DNA from: Acidobacteriota bacterium
GTDB taxonomy: Bacteria; Acidobacteriota; Vicinamibacteria; Marinacidobacterales; Marinacidobacteraceae
Direction of reading: 5' to 3'
Length of the DNA: 64,000 nt
Assembly: GCA_022820545.1 (NCBI GenBank)
Contig: JAJEFG010000093.1
Span: 1-64,000, forward strand
Every line of letters begins with the position of its first letter. The stretch's first letter is position 1. Shown one piece after another: positions 9,055 through 17,114 of the stretch. The notes beneath the pieces are model-generated. The model saw nothing but the letters and a program-made list of their open reading frames with translations, had not been told where the DNA came from and did no database searches. A program made the translations under genes and the position numbers.

Positions 9055-9831
9055 CTAGCGAGAGGCAGCCGATACGGCGCGGGCCACGGTCAGGACGTCC
9101 ACGGGCCCGGCGCCCGCCCGGATCAGCGCCCGGACCGCCGCCTCGACCGTGCTCCCGGTGGTGAACACGTCGTCCACCAGCAGGAGGGGCCGGCCGGCGA
9201 GCCGCTCGGGCAGCCGCCCCGCCCGGAACGCTCCCCGCACGTTGCGCCGGCGGGCGCTCGGGCTGACCAGCGTCTGCGGTGGCCGGGACCGCCGGCGCAA
9301 CACGCCGCGAACCAGCGGAATCCCGAGCTCGCGGGTGACCTGCCGGGCCAGCAACTCGGCCTGGTTGAAACCGCGGCGCCTGCCCCGCCAGAACGGCACC
9401 GGAACCGCGACGACCGCGGCCGGGAACTCCCCCGCGGCCGAGACGCCGTGATTCCGGGAGGCACGGCGAAAGGCCGCAATGGCGGGCCGCGCCAGAAGCT
9501 CGGCGAGAACCTCCCGCCGCCGGAACTTGAGCTCCAGCAGGGCGCGCTGGAACACGCCCTCGTACGGCGCGGCGGCCACCGCCATCCGGAAGGGCCGCCG
9601 TCGCGCCCGGCACTCGCCGCAGCGGCCCGGCGCCGCGGAGGGCGCGAGGAACAGGCCGCACCTGGGACACGCGGGAACGGCAAGCGGGCGGAGGCAGGCG
9701 GCGCACTCGGGGCACGCCGGGCCCGCCAGCGGATCGGCGAGCGGCCCGTCGCAGAGGCAGCAGCCCTGGGGAAAGAGGAGCTGTCCGAAGGCGCGCCGGC
9801 ATCGCACCGGAAACGGAGGTTGGGCGGACAC
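9055..9831 (-). CDS. comF: ComF family phosphoribosyltransferase-like protein
   Basis: 258 residues. The N-terminal part is rich in paired cysteines (CCLC, CPEC, CPRC, CGEC), as in the zinc-binding domain of ComF. The C-terminal part is a PRTase domain with the PRPP-binding motif LLLVDDVFTTGST around residue 220. ComF proteins assist DNA uptake in competent bacteria, but in many genomes the role is unknown. GTG start. It lies between a membrane protein and a P1-nuclease-like protein on the same strand. Confidence 0.85.
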   Translation of the reverse strand: MSAQPPFPVRCRRAFGQLLFPQGCCLCDGPLADPLAGPACPECAACLRPLAVPACPRCGLFLAPSAAPGRCGECRARRRPFRMAVAAAPYEGVFQRALLELKFRRREVLAELLARPAIAAFRRASRNHGVSAAGEFPAAVVAVPVPFWRGRRRGFNQAELLARQVTRELGIPLVRGVLRRRSRPPQTLVSPSARRRNVRGAFRAGRLPERLAGRPLLLVDDVFTTGSTVEAAVRALIRAGAGPVDVLTVARAVSAASR

Positions 9832-9867
9832 GCGTTCGGGACGCAGGGCGCCGGAAAGGGCCGAGCC

Positions 9868-10686
9868 CTACAGGATCCGGTAGTCCGTGACCACACCCGT
9901 AGCGCAGAGCCGAACGTAGACGTCCGTGACCATCACCCAGACCAGGCTGGCCCAGGCGAAGCCCATGTGCCGGAGGTTGAACCAGCTCGTGCACTCGTAG
10001 GCGCAGCGGCGGAGCGGGCGCCCCGAGAGCCGGTCGAGAAACCCGCCGGCGAGGTGGCGCAGGGAATGACATCCCAAGGTGTAGCCGGCGAGCAGCGCGG
10101 CGTTCAGGGCCATCACCAGGGTTCCGACGCCAAGGCCGAAGGAAACCTCGCCGGTGACCGGATCGGCGAACCGGGTTGCCCCCCAGACGTAGTAGAGGTG
10201 CAATCCGATCCAGACCAACGCGATGTAGAGGAAGTAGCGGTGGACGTTCTGCAGGATGAGCGGGAAACTGTTTTCGCCGCGGTAGGTGTTCCACGGCTTG
10301 CCCACGGTGCACGAAGCCGGACTGCCCCAGAACGCCTTGTAGTACGAGCCGCGGTAGTAGTAGCAGGTGAGCCGCAGCCCCGCCGGCGCCCAGAACAGGA
10401 ATACGCCTGGCGCCCAGGGAAGGAGGGCCGGCCAGGCGGCCGGCTTGGGCCCGAACCAGGCGTGGGGCGTATCGCCGAAGAGCACCGGGACGTGGATCGG
10501 CGAAACGTAGTTGCCGAACTCGGCCCCGTGGTGCGTGAACACCGCCCAGGTCGAGTAGATGACGAACACGCTCAGGCCCACGAAGACGCCGGTCGGAGTG
10601 ACCCACCACGGATCGCAGCGTCTCGTGACGCCGAAACTCTGCGGGGCGGGCAGGACGCCACTGAGTTGAGGGAGCGATGAGGCCAC
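9868..10686 (-). CDS. Polytopic membrane protein, possibly cytochrome b-like anchor
   Basis: 272 residues with about five membrane segments (near residues 35-50, 90-110, 150-170, 185-205 and 240-258). Notable motifs are CYYYRGSYYKAFW, QNVHRYFLY and CHSLRHLAGG; the histidines in or near membrane helices could bind heme. The pattern resembles the membrane anchor proteins found beside succinate dehydrogenase genes in some GC-rich bacteria, but no sdhA or sdhB is present here, so this is a weak inference. GTG start. Confidence 0.5.
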   Translation of the reverse strand: MASSLPQLSGVLPAPQSFGVTRRCDPWWVTPTGVFVGLSVFVIYSTWAVFTHHGAEFGNYVSPIHVPVLFGDTPHAWFGPKPAAWPALLPWAPGVFLFWAPAGLRLTCYYYRGSYYKAFWGSPASCTVGKPWNTYRGENSFPLILQNVHRYFLYIALVWIGLHLYYVWGATRFADPVTGEVSFGLGVGTLVMALNAALLAGYTLGCHSLRHLAGGFLDRLSGRPLRRCAYECTSWFNLRHMGFAWASLVWVMVTDVYVRLCATGVVTDYRIL

Positions 10687-10743
10687 GCGGGCAAAAATTC
10701 TAGCGGAGGACCGATGGCGGGCCGGCGCGGTGCCCGCCTTCCG

Positions 10744-12093
10744 TCAGACGACCGGAGTCGAGCCGTCGCCACCCACCGGTACGGGTCGAACCTCCTCCAC
10801 GTCGAGCCTGACCCCTCCGTAGGTTCCGCACCCGGCGCAACTGTCGTTCCAGTCCGCCTGCCGGGCGCCGCACGAGGAACAGCTGTACTCGGCGGACAGC
10901 GACGGCGCGGCGGAAATCACCTCGCGAGCCCGGATCACGGCTTCGGCGAGGTCGCCGCGGCCCTCGAGGATGCGGGAGAGACGGGCGCCCAGCGCCGGAG
11001 CGGCGTTCCGCGGCAGGTTGGCGAACGTCTTGAGGGCGTCGTCCAGCATGTAGAGGCGGTCGTAGAGCTTTCCCAGGAGGTACTGGCTCTGGGCGGGGTT
11101 TTCGGCGGATCCGATCGCACGCTTCCAGACCGAAATGGCGTCCTCCGGACAGGTCCGGTCCAGGTAGTAGTCCTGAAGCGCCGAAAGCGGCGCCGTGGCC
11201 CCGGTCTGCTCGAAAGCCTTCTGCCAGGTATCGACCGCCGCCCTCTCGTTGCCGCCCGCGAGATAGGCCTCCCCAAGACGCACCCAGGCGGGCACCGCCC
11301 CCGGATCCTCCTCGAGGATGGCCCGGAAGACCCGGGCGGCCTCGGCCGGCTCGCCCTCCTCGAGAAGCTCCTTGCCGTATCCGTGACGGAGCGACAGGGT
11401 CCGCTGCTCCTCGGCGGCGCGGGCGGAGGGAGCGACGTGCGATACGAGCTGCTGCTGGACGGAAAGGGCCGCGCGGTGCTCGCCCGACTCCACCAGGATG
11501 TCGCGCAGCCGGGCAAGGGCGGCGGTGGGAGCTTCGGGGTCCTCGGAGATGGTCTTTTCGAGCAGCGCGCGCGCCTGCTCGGGCTCTCCCATCGCGTGGC
11601 GGGCCTCCGCCAGCGCGTAGGACACCTCGTGGCTTCCACGATCCTCGGCCAGCGCCTGCTCCAGCGCCTCGGCGGCCTCCTCGGGCCGGCCGAGTTGCAT
11701 CAGGCACTCGGCCTTCCGGCGGAGCGTCTTGGGATCGGCGCCCGCGTACTCCTGCGCCGCCTCGAAGCTGAGGAGCGCCTGCGGCCACCGGCCGGAGGCC
11801 ATTTCGTCGAGCCCGTCGAGGTACAGCCGCTCACCTTCCTCGAGATCCAGGCGTCCGCGCCGGAGACGCCGCTCGCGAACCAGGCGCCGGACCCGGCCGG
11901 CCAGGTCGAAAGCCAGGGCAATCGCGGCCCCGAGACCCACGCCGGCGAACATGACCTTCCACAGTTCCACCCGGATGGGCAGGAAGAAGGGCAGCGTGAC
12001 GGTCACGAACTGGGTGTTGGACGCAACCACCAACAGAAGGAGCCCCGCCGTCACCAGCACGGCGGCTACGAACAACAGGGTGCGAATGCCCAT
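10744..12093 (-). CDS. LapA-LapB fusion protein
   Basis: 449 residues. The N-terminus looks like LapA/DUF1049: two membrane helices (about residues 5-24 and 44-63) separated by a short NTQFVTVTLPF loop and followed by an arginine-rich stretch. From about residue 85 to 390 come TPR-like helical repeats, and near residues 400-426 a rubredoxin-like zinc ribbon (CSSC ... CAGC). That second half is the layout of LapB (YciM). In Escherichia coli these are two adjacent genes that control LpxC turnover and so lipopolysaccharide amounts; here they appear as one chain. The role is inferred from the family. Confidence 0.75.
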   Translation of the reverse strand: MGIRTLLFVAAVLVTAGLLLLVVASNTQFVTVTLPFFLPIRVELWKVMFAGVGLGAAIALAFDLAGRVRRLVRERRLRRGRLDLEEGERLYLDGLDEMASGRWPQALLSFEAAQEYAGADPKTLRRKAECLMQLGRPEEAAEALEQALAEDRGSHEVSYALAEARHAMGEPEQARALLEKTISEDPEAPTAALARLRDILVESGEHRAALSVQQQLVSHVAPSARAAEEQRTLSLRHGYGKELLEEGEPAEAARVFRAILEEDPGAVPAWVRLGEAYLAGGNERAAVDTWQKAFEQTGATAPLSALQDYYLDRTCPEDAISVWKRAIGSAENPAQSQYLLGKLYDRLYMLDDALKTFANLPRNAAPALGARLSRILEGRGDLAEAVIRAREVISAAPSLSAEYSCSSCGARQADWNDSCAGCGTYGGVRLDVEEVRPVPVGGDGSTPVV

Positions 12094-12122
12094 CAGAGTG
12101 GCTTCCTGGGAGGACGCCGATT

Positions 12123-12527
12123 CTAAGCCGTACCCGCGGCGCCGGCGGCCTCCGTACCAGGCGGCTCCGGGTACCAGCGCCCGGCATCGCCCCAGAGCTT
12201 TTCGAGCTGATACAGCTCGCGGCTCTCCGGCGAGAACACGTGCACGACGAAGTCCACGTAGTCGGCGAGCAGCCAGCCGGCCGCCGGATACCCCTCGAGG
12301 TGAATGGGCTTGCGGCCGACCCGCTCCCGGACGCGGCGTGCGACGGCGTCCACGATGGTGGTGCGGCGCCGCTCGCTGCTGGCGGTCGCGATCACGAAGA
12401 AATCGGTGAACCCGGCGAGACCGCGCAGGTCGAGCACCACGACGTCTTCGGCCTTTTCGAGTTGCGCCACCTCGGCGGAGAAGCGCGCGCAGGACTCGGC
12501 GGCGGTGTTGGGAGCGGAGTCGGTCAA
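12123..12527 (-). CDS. rsfS: Ribosome silencing factor RsfS
   Basis: 134 residues. The core LDLRGLAGFTDFFVIATASS and the later YVDFVVHVFSPESRELYQLEKLWGD segments are the RsfS/Iojap signature. RsfS binds L14 of the large subunit and blocks subunit joining when nutrients run out. The TTG start overlaps the nadD stop as TTGA. The nadD-rsfS order is conserved in many bacteria, which supports the call. Confidence 0.92.
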   Translation of the reverse strand: MTDSAPNTAAESCARFSAEVAQLEKAEDVVVLDLRGLAGFTDFFVIATASSERRRTTIVDAVARRVRERVGRKPIHLEGYPAAGWLLADYVDFVVHVFSPESRELYQLEKLWGDAGRWYPEPPGTEAAGAAGTA

Positions 12528-13189
12528 CGATAGAGACCCCTTTCGGCGATGCGGGCCGCCACCCGCGGGGGCACGAGGTGATAGACGGGCGTCTGCTGCT
12601 TCAGGAGTTCTCGAATCCGGTAGGACTGGGGGTCGGGGAGGTCAATGTCCAGGGTGAGGATACGCGGGGGGATCAGCGGTGCGGACAGATCACCGGTCAC
12701 CCGGGCCCGGAACCGGCGCGGGAGCACCGTGACCGCCTCCGCGATCGCGCAGCCGGCCCGGCGATGGACCAGGACCGGATGCCGGTCCAGGAGCTGCTCG
12801 TAGCGGCTCCAGGTGTGGATTTCCAAAAACGCGTCCGAGCCGACCACGAACACCACCGCCGCTCCCCCGGCCGGCCGGTCTCGCCCCGCCGCCAAGGCGT
12901 CGAGGGTGTCGATCGTGAACGACGGACCCTCGCGCTCGAGTTCGACGGGGCTCGCGCACAGGCGTTCCCGGCCGGCAACGGCCTCTTCCACGAGCCCGAG
13001 CCTCTCCTCGGCAGAGAGACGCGGCGTCGCCCGGTGCGGAGGGATCCGCGCCGGCACCAGCCATACCGCTTCCACCCCCATCCGGTCGCGGACGGCCTCG
13101 GCGGCGCGGACGTGACCCCAGTGCGGGGGATCGAACGTCCCGCCGAAGACCGCGATCACCCCGGGCCGCCGGACCGCCCTGTCCGTCAT
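12524..13189 (-). CDS. nadD: Nicotinate-nucleotide adenylyltransferase
   Basis: 221 residues. NadD joins nicotinate mononucleotide and ATP to give deamido-NAD, in NAD synthesis. The nucleotidyltransferase motif GGTFDPPHWGH is at residues 16-26 and VGSDAF is in place. The second motif, normally ISSTxIR, reads DPQSYRIR here, so it is divergent. The ATG overlaps the obg stop (ATGA), and the gene is followed by rsfS. Confidence 0.92.
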   Translation of the reverse strand: MTDRAVRRPGVIAVFGGTFDPPHWGHVRAAEAVRDRMGVEAVWLVPARIPPHRATPRLSAEERLGLVEEAVAGRERLCASPVELEREGPSFTIDTLDALAAGRDRPAGGAAVVFVVGSDAFLEIHTWSRYEQLLDRHPVLVHRRAGCAIAEAVTVLPRRFRARVTGDLSAPLIPPRILTLDIDLPDPQSYRIRELLKQQTPVYHLVPPRVAARIAERGLYR

Positions 13190-14202
13190 GGGTGGCTCCG
13201 CCCGGCGCTTCCCGCCACCCGGGCGCCGAGTTCGGCGACGAGGGCCGCGCAGCCGTCTCCGGTCGCCGCCGAGACCGCGAAGAAGGGCAGGCCGCCTGCC
13301 TCCGCGGCATCGGAAAGCGCTTCGAGACGGGCGTCGTCCGCCAGGATGTCGGTCTTGTTCCCCACCACCATGGCCGGCTTTCCCGGCAGGTTGCCGCCGT
13401 AGAGCGTCACTTCCTGCCGGAGGACCTCGAGATCGGCCACCGGGACACGCTGCGACGACTCCGAGAGGTCCACGAAATAGACCAGGAACGCGGTCCGTGA
13501 CAGGTGCTTCAGGAACCGGGTCCCCAGTCCGGCGCCCTGGCTGGCCCCGGGGATGAGGCCGGGAAGGTCCGCAACCACGAATTCGGCGTCGTCGCCGAGC
13601 CGTACCAGTCCGAGGTTCGGGGTCAGCGTCGTGAATGGATAGTCCGCGATGCGGGGCTTCGCGGCGCTCACCCGGGCGATGAAGGAGGACTTGCCGGCAT
13701 TCGGGAAGCCGACCAGGCCCACGTCCGCGAGGAGCCGCAGTTCGAGCCGGACGGTGCGGGCGACGCCGGACTCCCCGGGCTCGGTGCGCCGGGGCGCCTG
13801 GTTGGTCGGCGTCCGGAAGACCGCGTTCCCGCGGCCGCCGCGGCCCCCGGGCGCCACCGTGAGGGAACTCCCGTCGTCCACGAGATCTCCGAGGAGCGCG
13901 CCGGACTCCTCGTCGTAGGCCGCCGTACCCGCCGGCACCCGCAGCAGCAGGTCCTGCCCCGAGCGGCCCTGCCGGTTGTTGCCCGACCCGTGCCCGCCGG
14001 GTTCCGCGCGGTAGCTGGGCCGGAAGCGGTACGCCGCCAGCGTGTGGCGTCCCCGGTCCGCGACCAGCACGACGCTCCCCCCGCGTCCGCCGTTGCCGCC
14101 GTCGGGGCCGCCGCGGGGAACGAACTTCTCCCGGCGAAAACTGAGGGCCCCGTTGCCCCCGCGCCCGCCGGACAGCTTGAGAACGACCTCATCAACGAGC
14201 AT
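13186..14202 (-). CDS. obg: Obg/CgtA GTPase
   Basis: 338 residues. The glycine-rich Obg fold occupies about residues 1-158 (GGRGGNG, GGNGGRGG, GGRGGRGN), and the G domain follows with GFPNAGKSS, the DLPGLI switch II motif and NKTD. The optional C-terminal OCT domain is absent. Obg GTPases work in late assembly of the 50S subunit and in the stringent response. It stands in the classical rplU-rpmA-obg order. Confidence 0.95.
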   Translation of the reverse strand: MLVDEVVLKLSGGRGGNGALSFRREKFVPRGGPDGGNGGRGGSVVLVADRGRHTLAAYRFRPSYRAEPGGHGSGNNRQGRSGQDLLLRVPAGTAAYDEESGALLGDLVDDGSSLTVAPGGRGGRGNAVFRTPTNQAPRRTEPGESGVARTVRLELRLLADVGLVGFPNAGKSSFIARVSAAKPRIADYPFTTLTPNLGLVRLGDDAEFVVADLPGLIPGASQGAGLGTRFLKHLSRTAFLVYFVDLSESSQRVPVADLEVLRQEVTLYGGNLPGKPAMVVGNKTDILADDARLEALSDAAEAGGLPFFAVSAATGDGCAALVAELGARVAGSAGRSHP

Positions 14203-14261
14203 GACGCGACCGACCGGGAATGCCGGTCGGGGTTCGGCCGCTCGAGAACCGGCCGGGGGAA

Positions 14262-14516
14262 TCAGTCCGCGGTGATCGAGATGAACCGGCCCAGCCGCCC
14301 GCGGTTCCAGAACTCAACGACCCCGCCCACCTTGGCGAAGAGGGTGTCGTCATTCCCACGACCGACGTTGACGCCCGGCTTGAAGCGGGTGCCGCGCTGG
14401 CGGACCAGGATGGTCCCGCCCGATACCCGTTCGCCGGCGAAGCGCTTGACACCGAGCCGCTTGGAGTGGCTGTCGCGCCCGTTCCTGGAACTTCCCTGAC
14501 CCTTCTTGTGCGCCAC
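14262..14516 (-). CDS. rpmA: 50S ribosomal protein L27
   Basis: 84 residues starting [20 protein letters not shown], the typical L27 N-terminus, which reaches the peptidyl transferase centre. GTG start. No N-terminal cleavage peptide of the Firmicutes type is present. It lies between rplU and obg. Confidence 0.97.
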   Translation of the reverse strand: MAHKKGQGSSRNGRDSHSKRLGVKRFAGERVSGGTILVRQRGTRFKPGVNVGRGNDDTLFAKVGGVVEFWNRGRLGRFISITAD

Positions 14517-14561
14517 GTTGACCTCCCGAGCGTTTCAGCCGCTTCTTCCCTCGTGACCGAT

Positions 14562-14918
14562 CTACTCCGCTGCGGACGCGCTGTCGGCGGCGTCCGGGGT
14601 CCCTTCGTGGATGGCCTCCACGCGGACCTGAACGCGAGACTGCCGATGTCCCTGCTTTTTCCGGTAGCCCTTCCGGCGCTTGCGCTTGAACACCAGCACC
14701 TTGGGATCGCGGTAGTGCGAGAGCACGGTCGCCGAGACCGTCGTTCCGGCCAGGTAGGGGCTCCCGATGCGGCACTCGCCGCCCTCCGGATCCCGCACCA
14801 TGAGGACGCGGTCGAAGGAAACGGTGTCGCCGTCGCCGGCGTCGAGCTTCTCGAGCGCGAGGCGCTGCCCCGGCTCGGCGCGGTGCTGCTTGCCGCCGCT
14901 CTCGAAGATTGCGTACAT
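14562..14918 (-). CDS. rplU: 50S ribosomal protein L21
   Basis: 118 residues from the ATG at 14918, beginning MYAIFESGGKQHR as in other L21 proteins; the conserved KRKRRKGYRKKQGHRQ stretch lies toward the C-terminus and binds 23S rRNA. A 12-residue upstream in-frame extension does not match the family. It is followed by rpmA 45 bp downstream. Confidence 0.97.
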   Translation of the reverse strand: MYAIFESGGKQHRAEPGQRLALEKLDAGDGDTVSFDRVLMVRDPEGGECRIGSPYLAGTTVSATVLSHYRDPKVLVFKRKRRKGYRKKQGHRQSRVQVRVEAIHEGTPDAADSASAAE

Positions 14919-14990
14919 GAGGTGTCTGCCCGGAGAAACGCGAGATTCTAGCAATGAAGGCCGTTCATTCCGGCTCGGATTCGTGAACCC

Positions 14991-16232
14991 TCAGGAAACC
15001 CGGATCGAGGCCAGCATGTCGGCGTTGTTCTTCGTCCGTTCCATCCGGCCGAGCAGCAGCGACATCGCCTCCATCGGCTTCAGGCCCGCGAGCGCGCGGC
15101 GCAGCAGATGGGTCTTCGGCAGTTCTTCGGGCGAAAGCAGGAGCTCTTCACGGCGGGTTCCGGACTGGTGGATGTCGATCGCGGGGAAGATCCGCGACTC
15201 CGCCAGCTTCCGGTCCAGCACCAGTTCCATGTTGCCGGTGCCCTTGAACTCCTGGAAGATGACCTCGTCCATCTGGCTTCCGGTGTCCACCAGCGCCGTC
15301 CCGAGAATCGTCAGGCTGCCGCCGTCCTCGATCTTGCGCGCTGCGCCGAAGAACTGACGGGGGAACTCGAGCGCCCGGGAATCGATGCCGCCGCTCATGG
15401 TGCGGCCCTTGCCGCGCATTTCCCGGTTCGCGGCCCGTCCGAGCCGGGTGATCGAGTCGAGCAGGATGACCACGTCCTCCTTCATCTCGACGAGCCGGCG
15501 AGCCTGCTCCAGCACGATCCGGGCGACGCGCACATGGTCCGCGCTGCCGCTGTCCGCGGTCGAGGCGACCACCTCGGCCTTCGGGACCGAACGCCGCATG
15601 TGGGTCACTTCCTCCGGACGTTCGTCGATCAGCAGGATGATCAGGTGGATGCCCGGATAGTGGTCCGAGATGGAGGCGCCGATCTGCTCGAGCAGGATCG
15701 TCTTGCCGGTCTTCGGAGCCGCGACGATCAGGCCGCGCTGACCCCTCCCGACCGGAGAGATGAGATCGACGACGCGGAGCGACAGCGGGGCCGGTTCGGT
15801 GCGCGCGAGCTCGATCCGGGGGGCCGGATGCTCGCTGATCAGGTCGGCGTAGTTCCGCCGCGGGGGCATCGCTTCGACCGGATAACCGTTGACTTCCAGG
15901 ACGGTGTGCAGCTCCGCGCGGGGCGGTCCGCCGCGCCGGCGGCCGCGCCGCGGCGGGCCGTGATAGCCGAGGATCATGTGCCCCTCGCGGAGCTTGTAGC
16001 GATCGATCAGGCCGAACGGGACCCGGACATCGGTAGCCCGCGGCAGGAAGTTGTTGGCGAGGAGCCGCAGATGACCGCTGTCGCGCGGCCCGATGTCCAG
16101 CAGGCCGGTGATCTCGATGCGAGGGACTTCCGCTTCCCTGGCTTGCGGTGCGCGTTCCTTTTCGCCGGCCGGGGGAACGGTTTCCACCACCGCGACTTCC
16201 TCGTTGACGGCGGCGACAGGCGCGTCGGGCAT
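14991..16232 (-). CDS. rho: Transcription termination factor Rho
   Basis: 413 residues from the ATG at 16232, which has CAGGAAA at good spacing; a second possible ATG at 16331 would add 33 residues. The protein shows the OB-fold RNA-binding part, here with an Arg/Gly-rich insert (GPPRRGRRRGGPPRAEL), the P-loop APKTGKT, LIDERPEEVT, the Walker B DSITRLGRAAN and the R-loop region near GGIDSRALEFPRQFFGAARK. Rho is a hexameric RNA helicase that ends transcription. It precedes the rplU operon on the same strand with 72 bp between. Confidence 0.95.
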   Translation of the reverse strand: MPDAPVAAVNEEVAVVETVPPAGEKERAPQAREAEVPRIEITGLLDIGPRDSGHLRLLANNFLPRATDVRVPFGLIDRYKLREGHMILGYHGPPRRGRRRGGPPRAELHTVLEVNGYPVEAMPPRRNYADLISEHPAPRIELARTEPAPLSLRVVDLISPVGRGQRGLIVAAPKTGKTILLEQIGASISDHYPGIHLIILLIDERPEEVTHMRRSVPKAEVVASTADSGSADHVRVARIVLEQARRLVEMKEDVVILLDSITRLGRAANREMRGKGRTMSGGIDSRALEFPRQFFGAARKIEDGGSLTILGTALVDTGSQMDEVIFQEFKGTGNMELVLDRKLAESRIFPAIDIHQSGTRREELLLSPEELPKTHLLRRALAGLKPMEAMSLLLGRMERTKNNADMLASIRVS

Positions 16233-16659
16233 GGGCGTTTCCTGAGAGTTGGGGGGCGTTCTCGCCAAGTGTGGGGGCTTTCGGTTGGCTGTTCTCTGCT
16301 TCGGCGGGGCCGTTTGGTGCAGATCCGGCATGGGCAGGTGCCCTTGATTCGATGGCTCCGGAAGGCGGACGGCGCCGGTACCGGCGAGGGTCGCCGGGCG
16401 ACTGCCTCGAGGGCGAAACCGGGCCGGCGCACCTCAAGGCGCGCAGAACCGGGCTCACCAGTCCGCGGATCGGAGTCCCCGGGGACGCCGGTCGTCAGTT
16501 GCGGAACGAAACCGCGGTGAGTTGAGACCGGGTCACAATGGGTGGGGAACGCGCCGCCCGTGGAGCTGCGTCATCCCCCAGCGAATCCGGGAAGCAAGTC
16601 TAGCACGCACGGACCCGGCCGCCCCGGGAAAACCGCGCTGTGAGTGAGGTCGGCAGCCC
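16233..16659. other. Gap of about 430 bp upstream of rho
   Basis: No gene is supported on either strand. It should hold the rho promoter and leader on the minus strand. A perfect 14-nt palindrome (CGCCGGTACCGGCG, 16373-16386) is the only clear structure. Confidence 0.5.
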
Positions 16660-17004
16660 TTACCGCGCCTCGATGGAATTGACGGTCACGGTGGTCCCGT
16701 CCTCGCTGAGCACCCCGGTGACGGTGACGTCCTGCCCCGCGAACTCCGTGACCTTCGCCTGATCGTCCACCGCGTACACGGCGTCGTCCGCCTCCACGAA
16801 GAGCGCGAGCGCCGCCCCCATCTCGACGCAGGCGATGGCGCATTCCGGATCGGTCATCCCGTCCATCATGTGCTCCTTGGCGCACATGTCGTCGGTGACG
16901 TGCGCCGCCCAGGTCTGCTCCTCCTGGGCCACGGCGAGGGCGGCGGCGCCCGCCAGCAGCAGAACCAGGGAAAGAACGATGGTTACGTTTCGAACGGGAC
17001 GCAT
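16660..17004 (-). CDS. Small secreted Cys/Met-rich protein
   Basis: 114 residues. The ATG at 17004 is preceded by GGAGG at good spacing and followed by a signal peptide (about residues 1-28, ending AVAQ). The mature part holds DDMCAKEHMMDGMTDPECAI with further Cys, Met and His, then a beta-rich end with FAGQDVTVTGVL, which looks like an OB-type fold. Similar small exported proteins of unknown function occur in Acidobacteriota. Metal binding is a guess from the Cys/Met/His cluster. It is divergent from hisS, 110 bp apart. Confidence 0.7.
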   Translation of the reverse strand: MRPVRNVTIVLSLVLLLAGAAALAVAQEEQTWAAHVTDDMCAKEHMMDGMTDPECAIACVEMGAALALFVEADDAVYAVDDQAKVTEFAGQDVTVTGVLSEDGTTVTVNSIEAR

Positions 17005-17114
17005 GACGACCTCCTGCCAGCCATCCGGGCGGCTATCGGTCGGCATTGTGGCGCATCCGGGCCGGCCGGGCGAACCCAAACGATGGTTGCCGGCCAGTAT
17101 GCTCCCCGCCGTCC

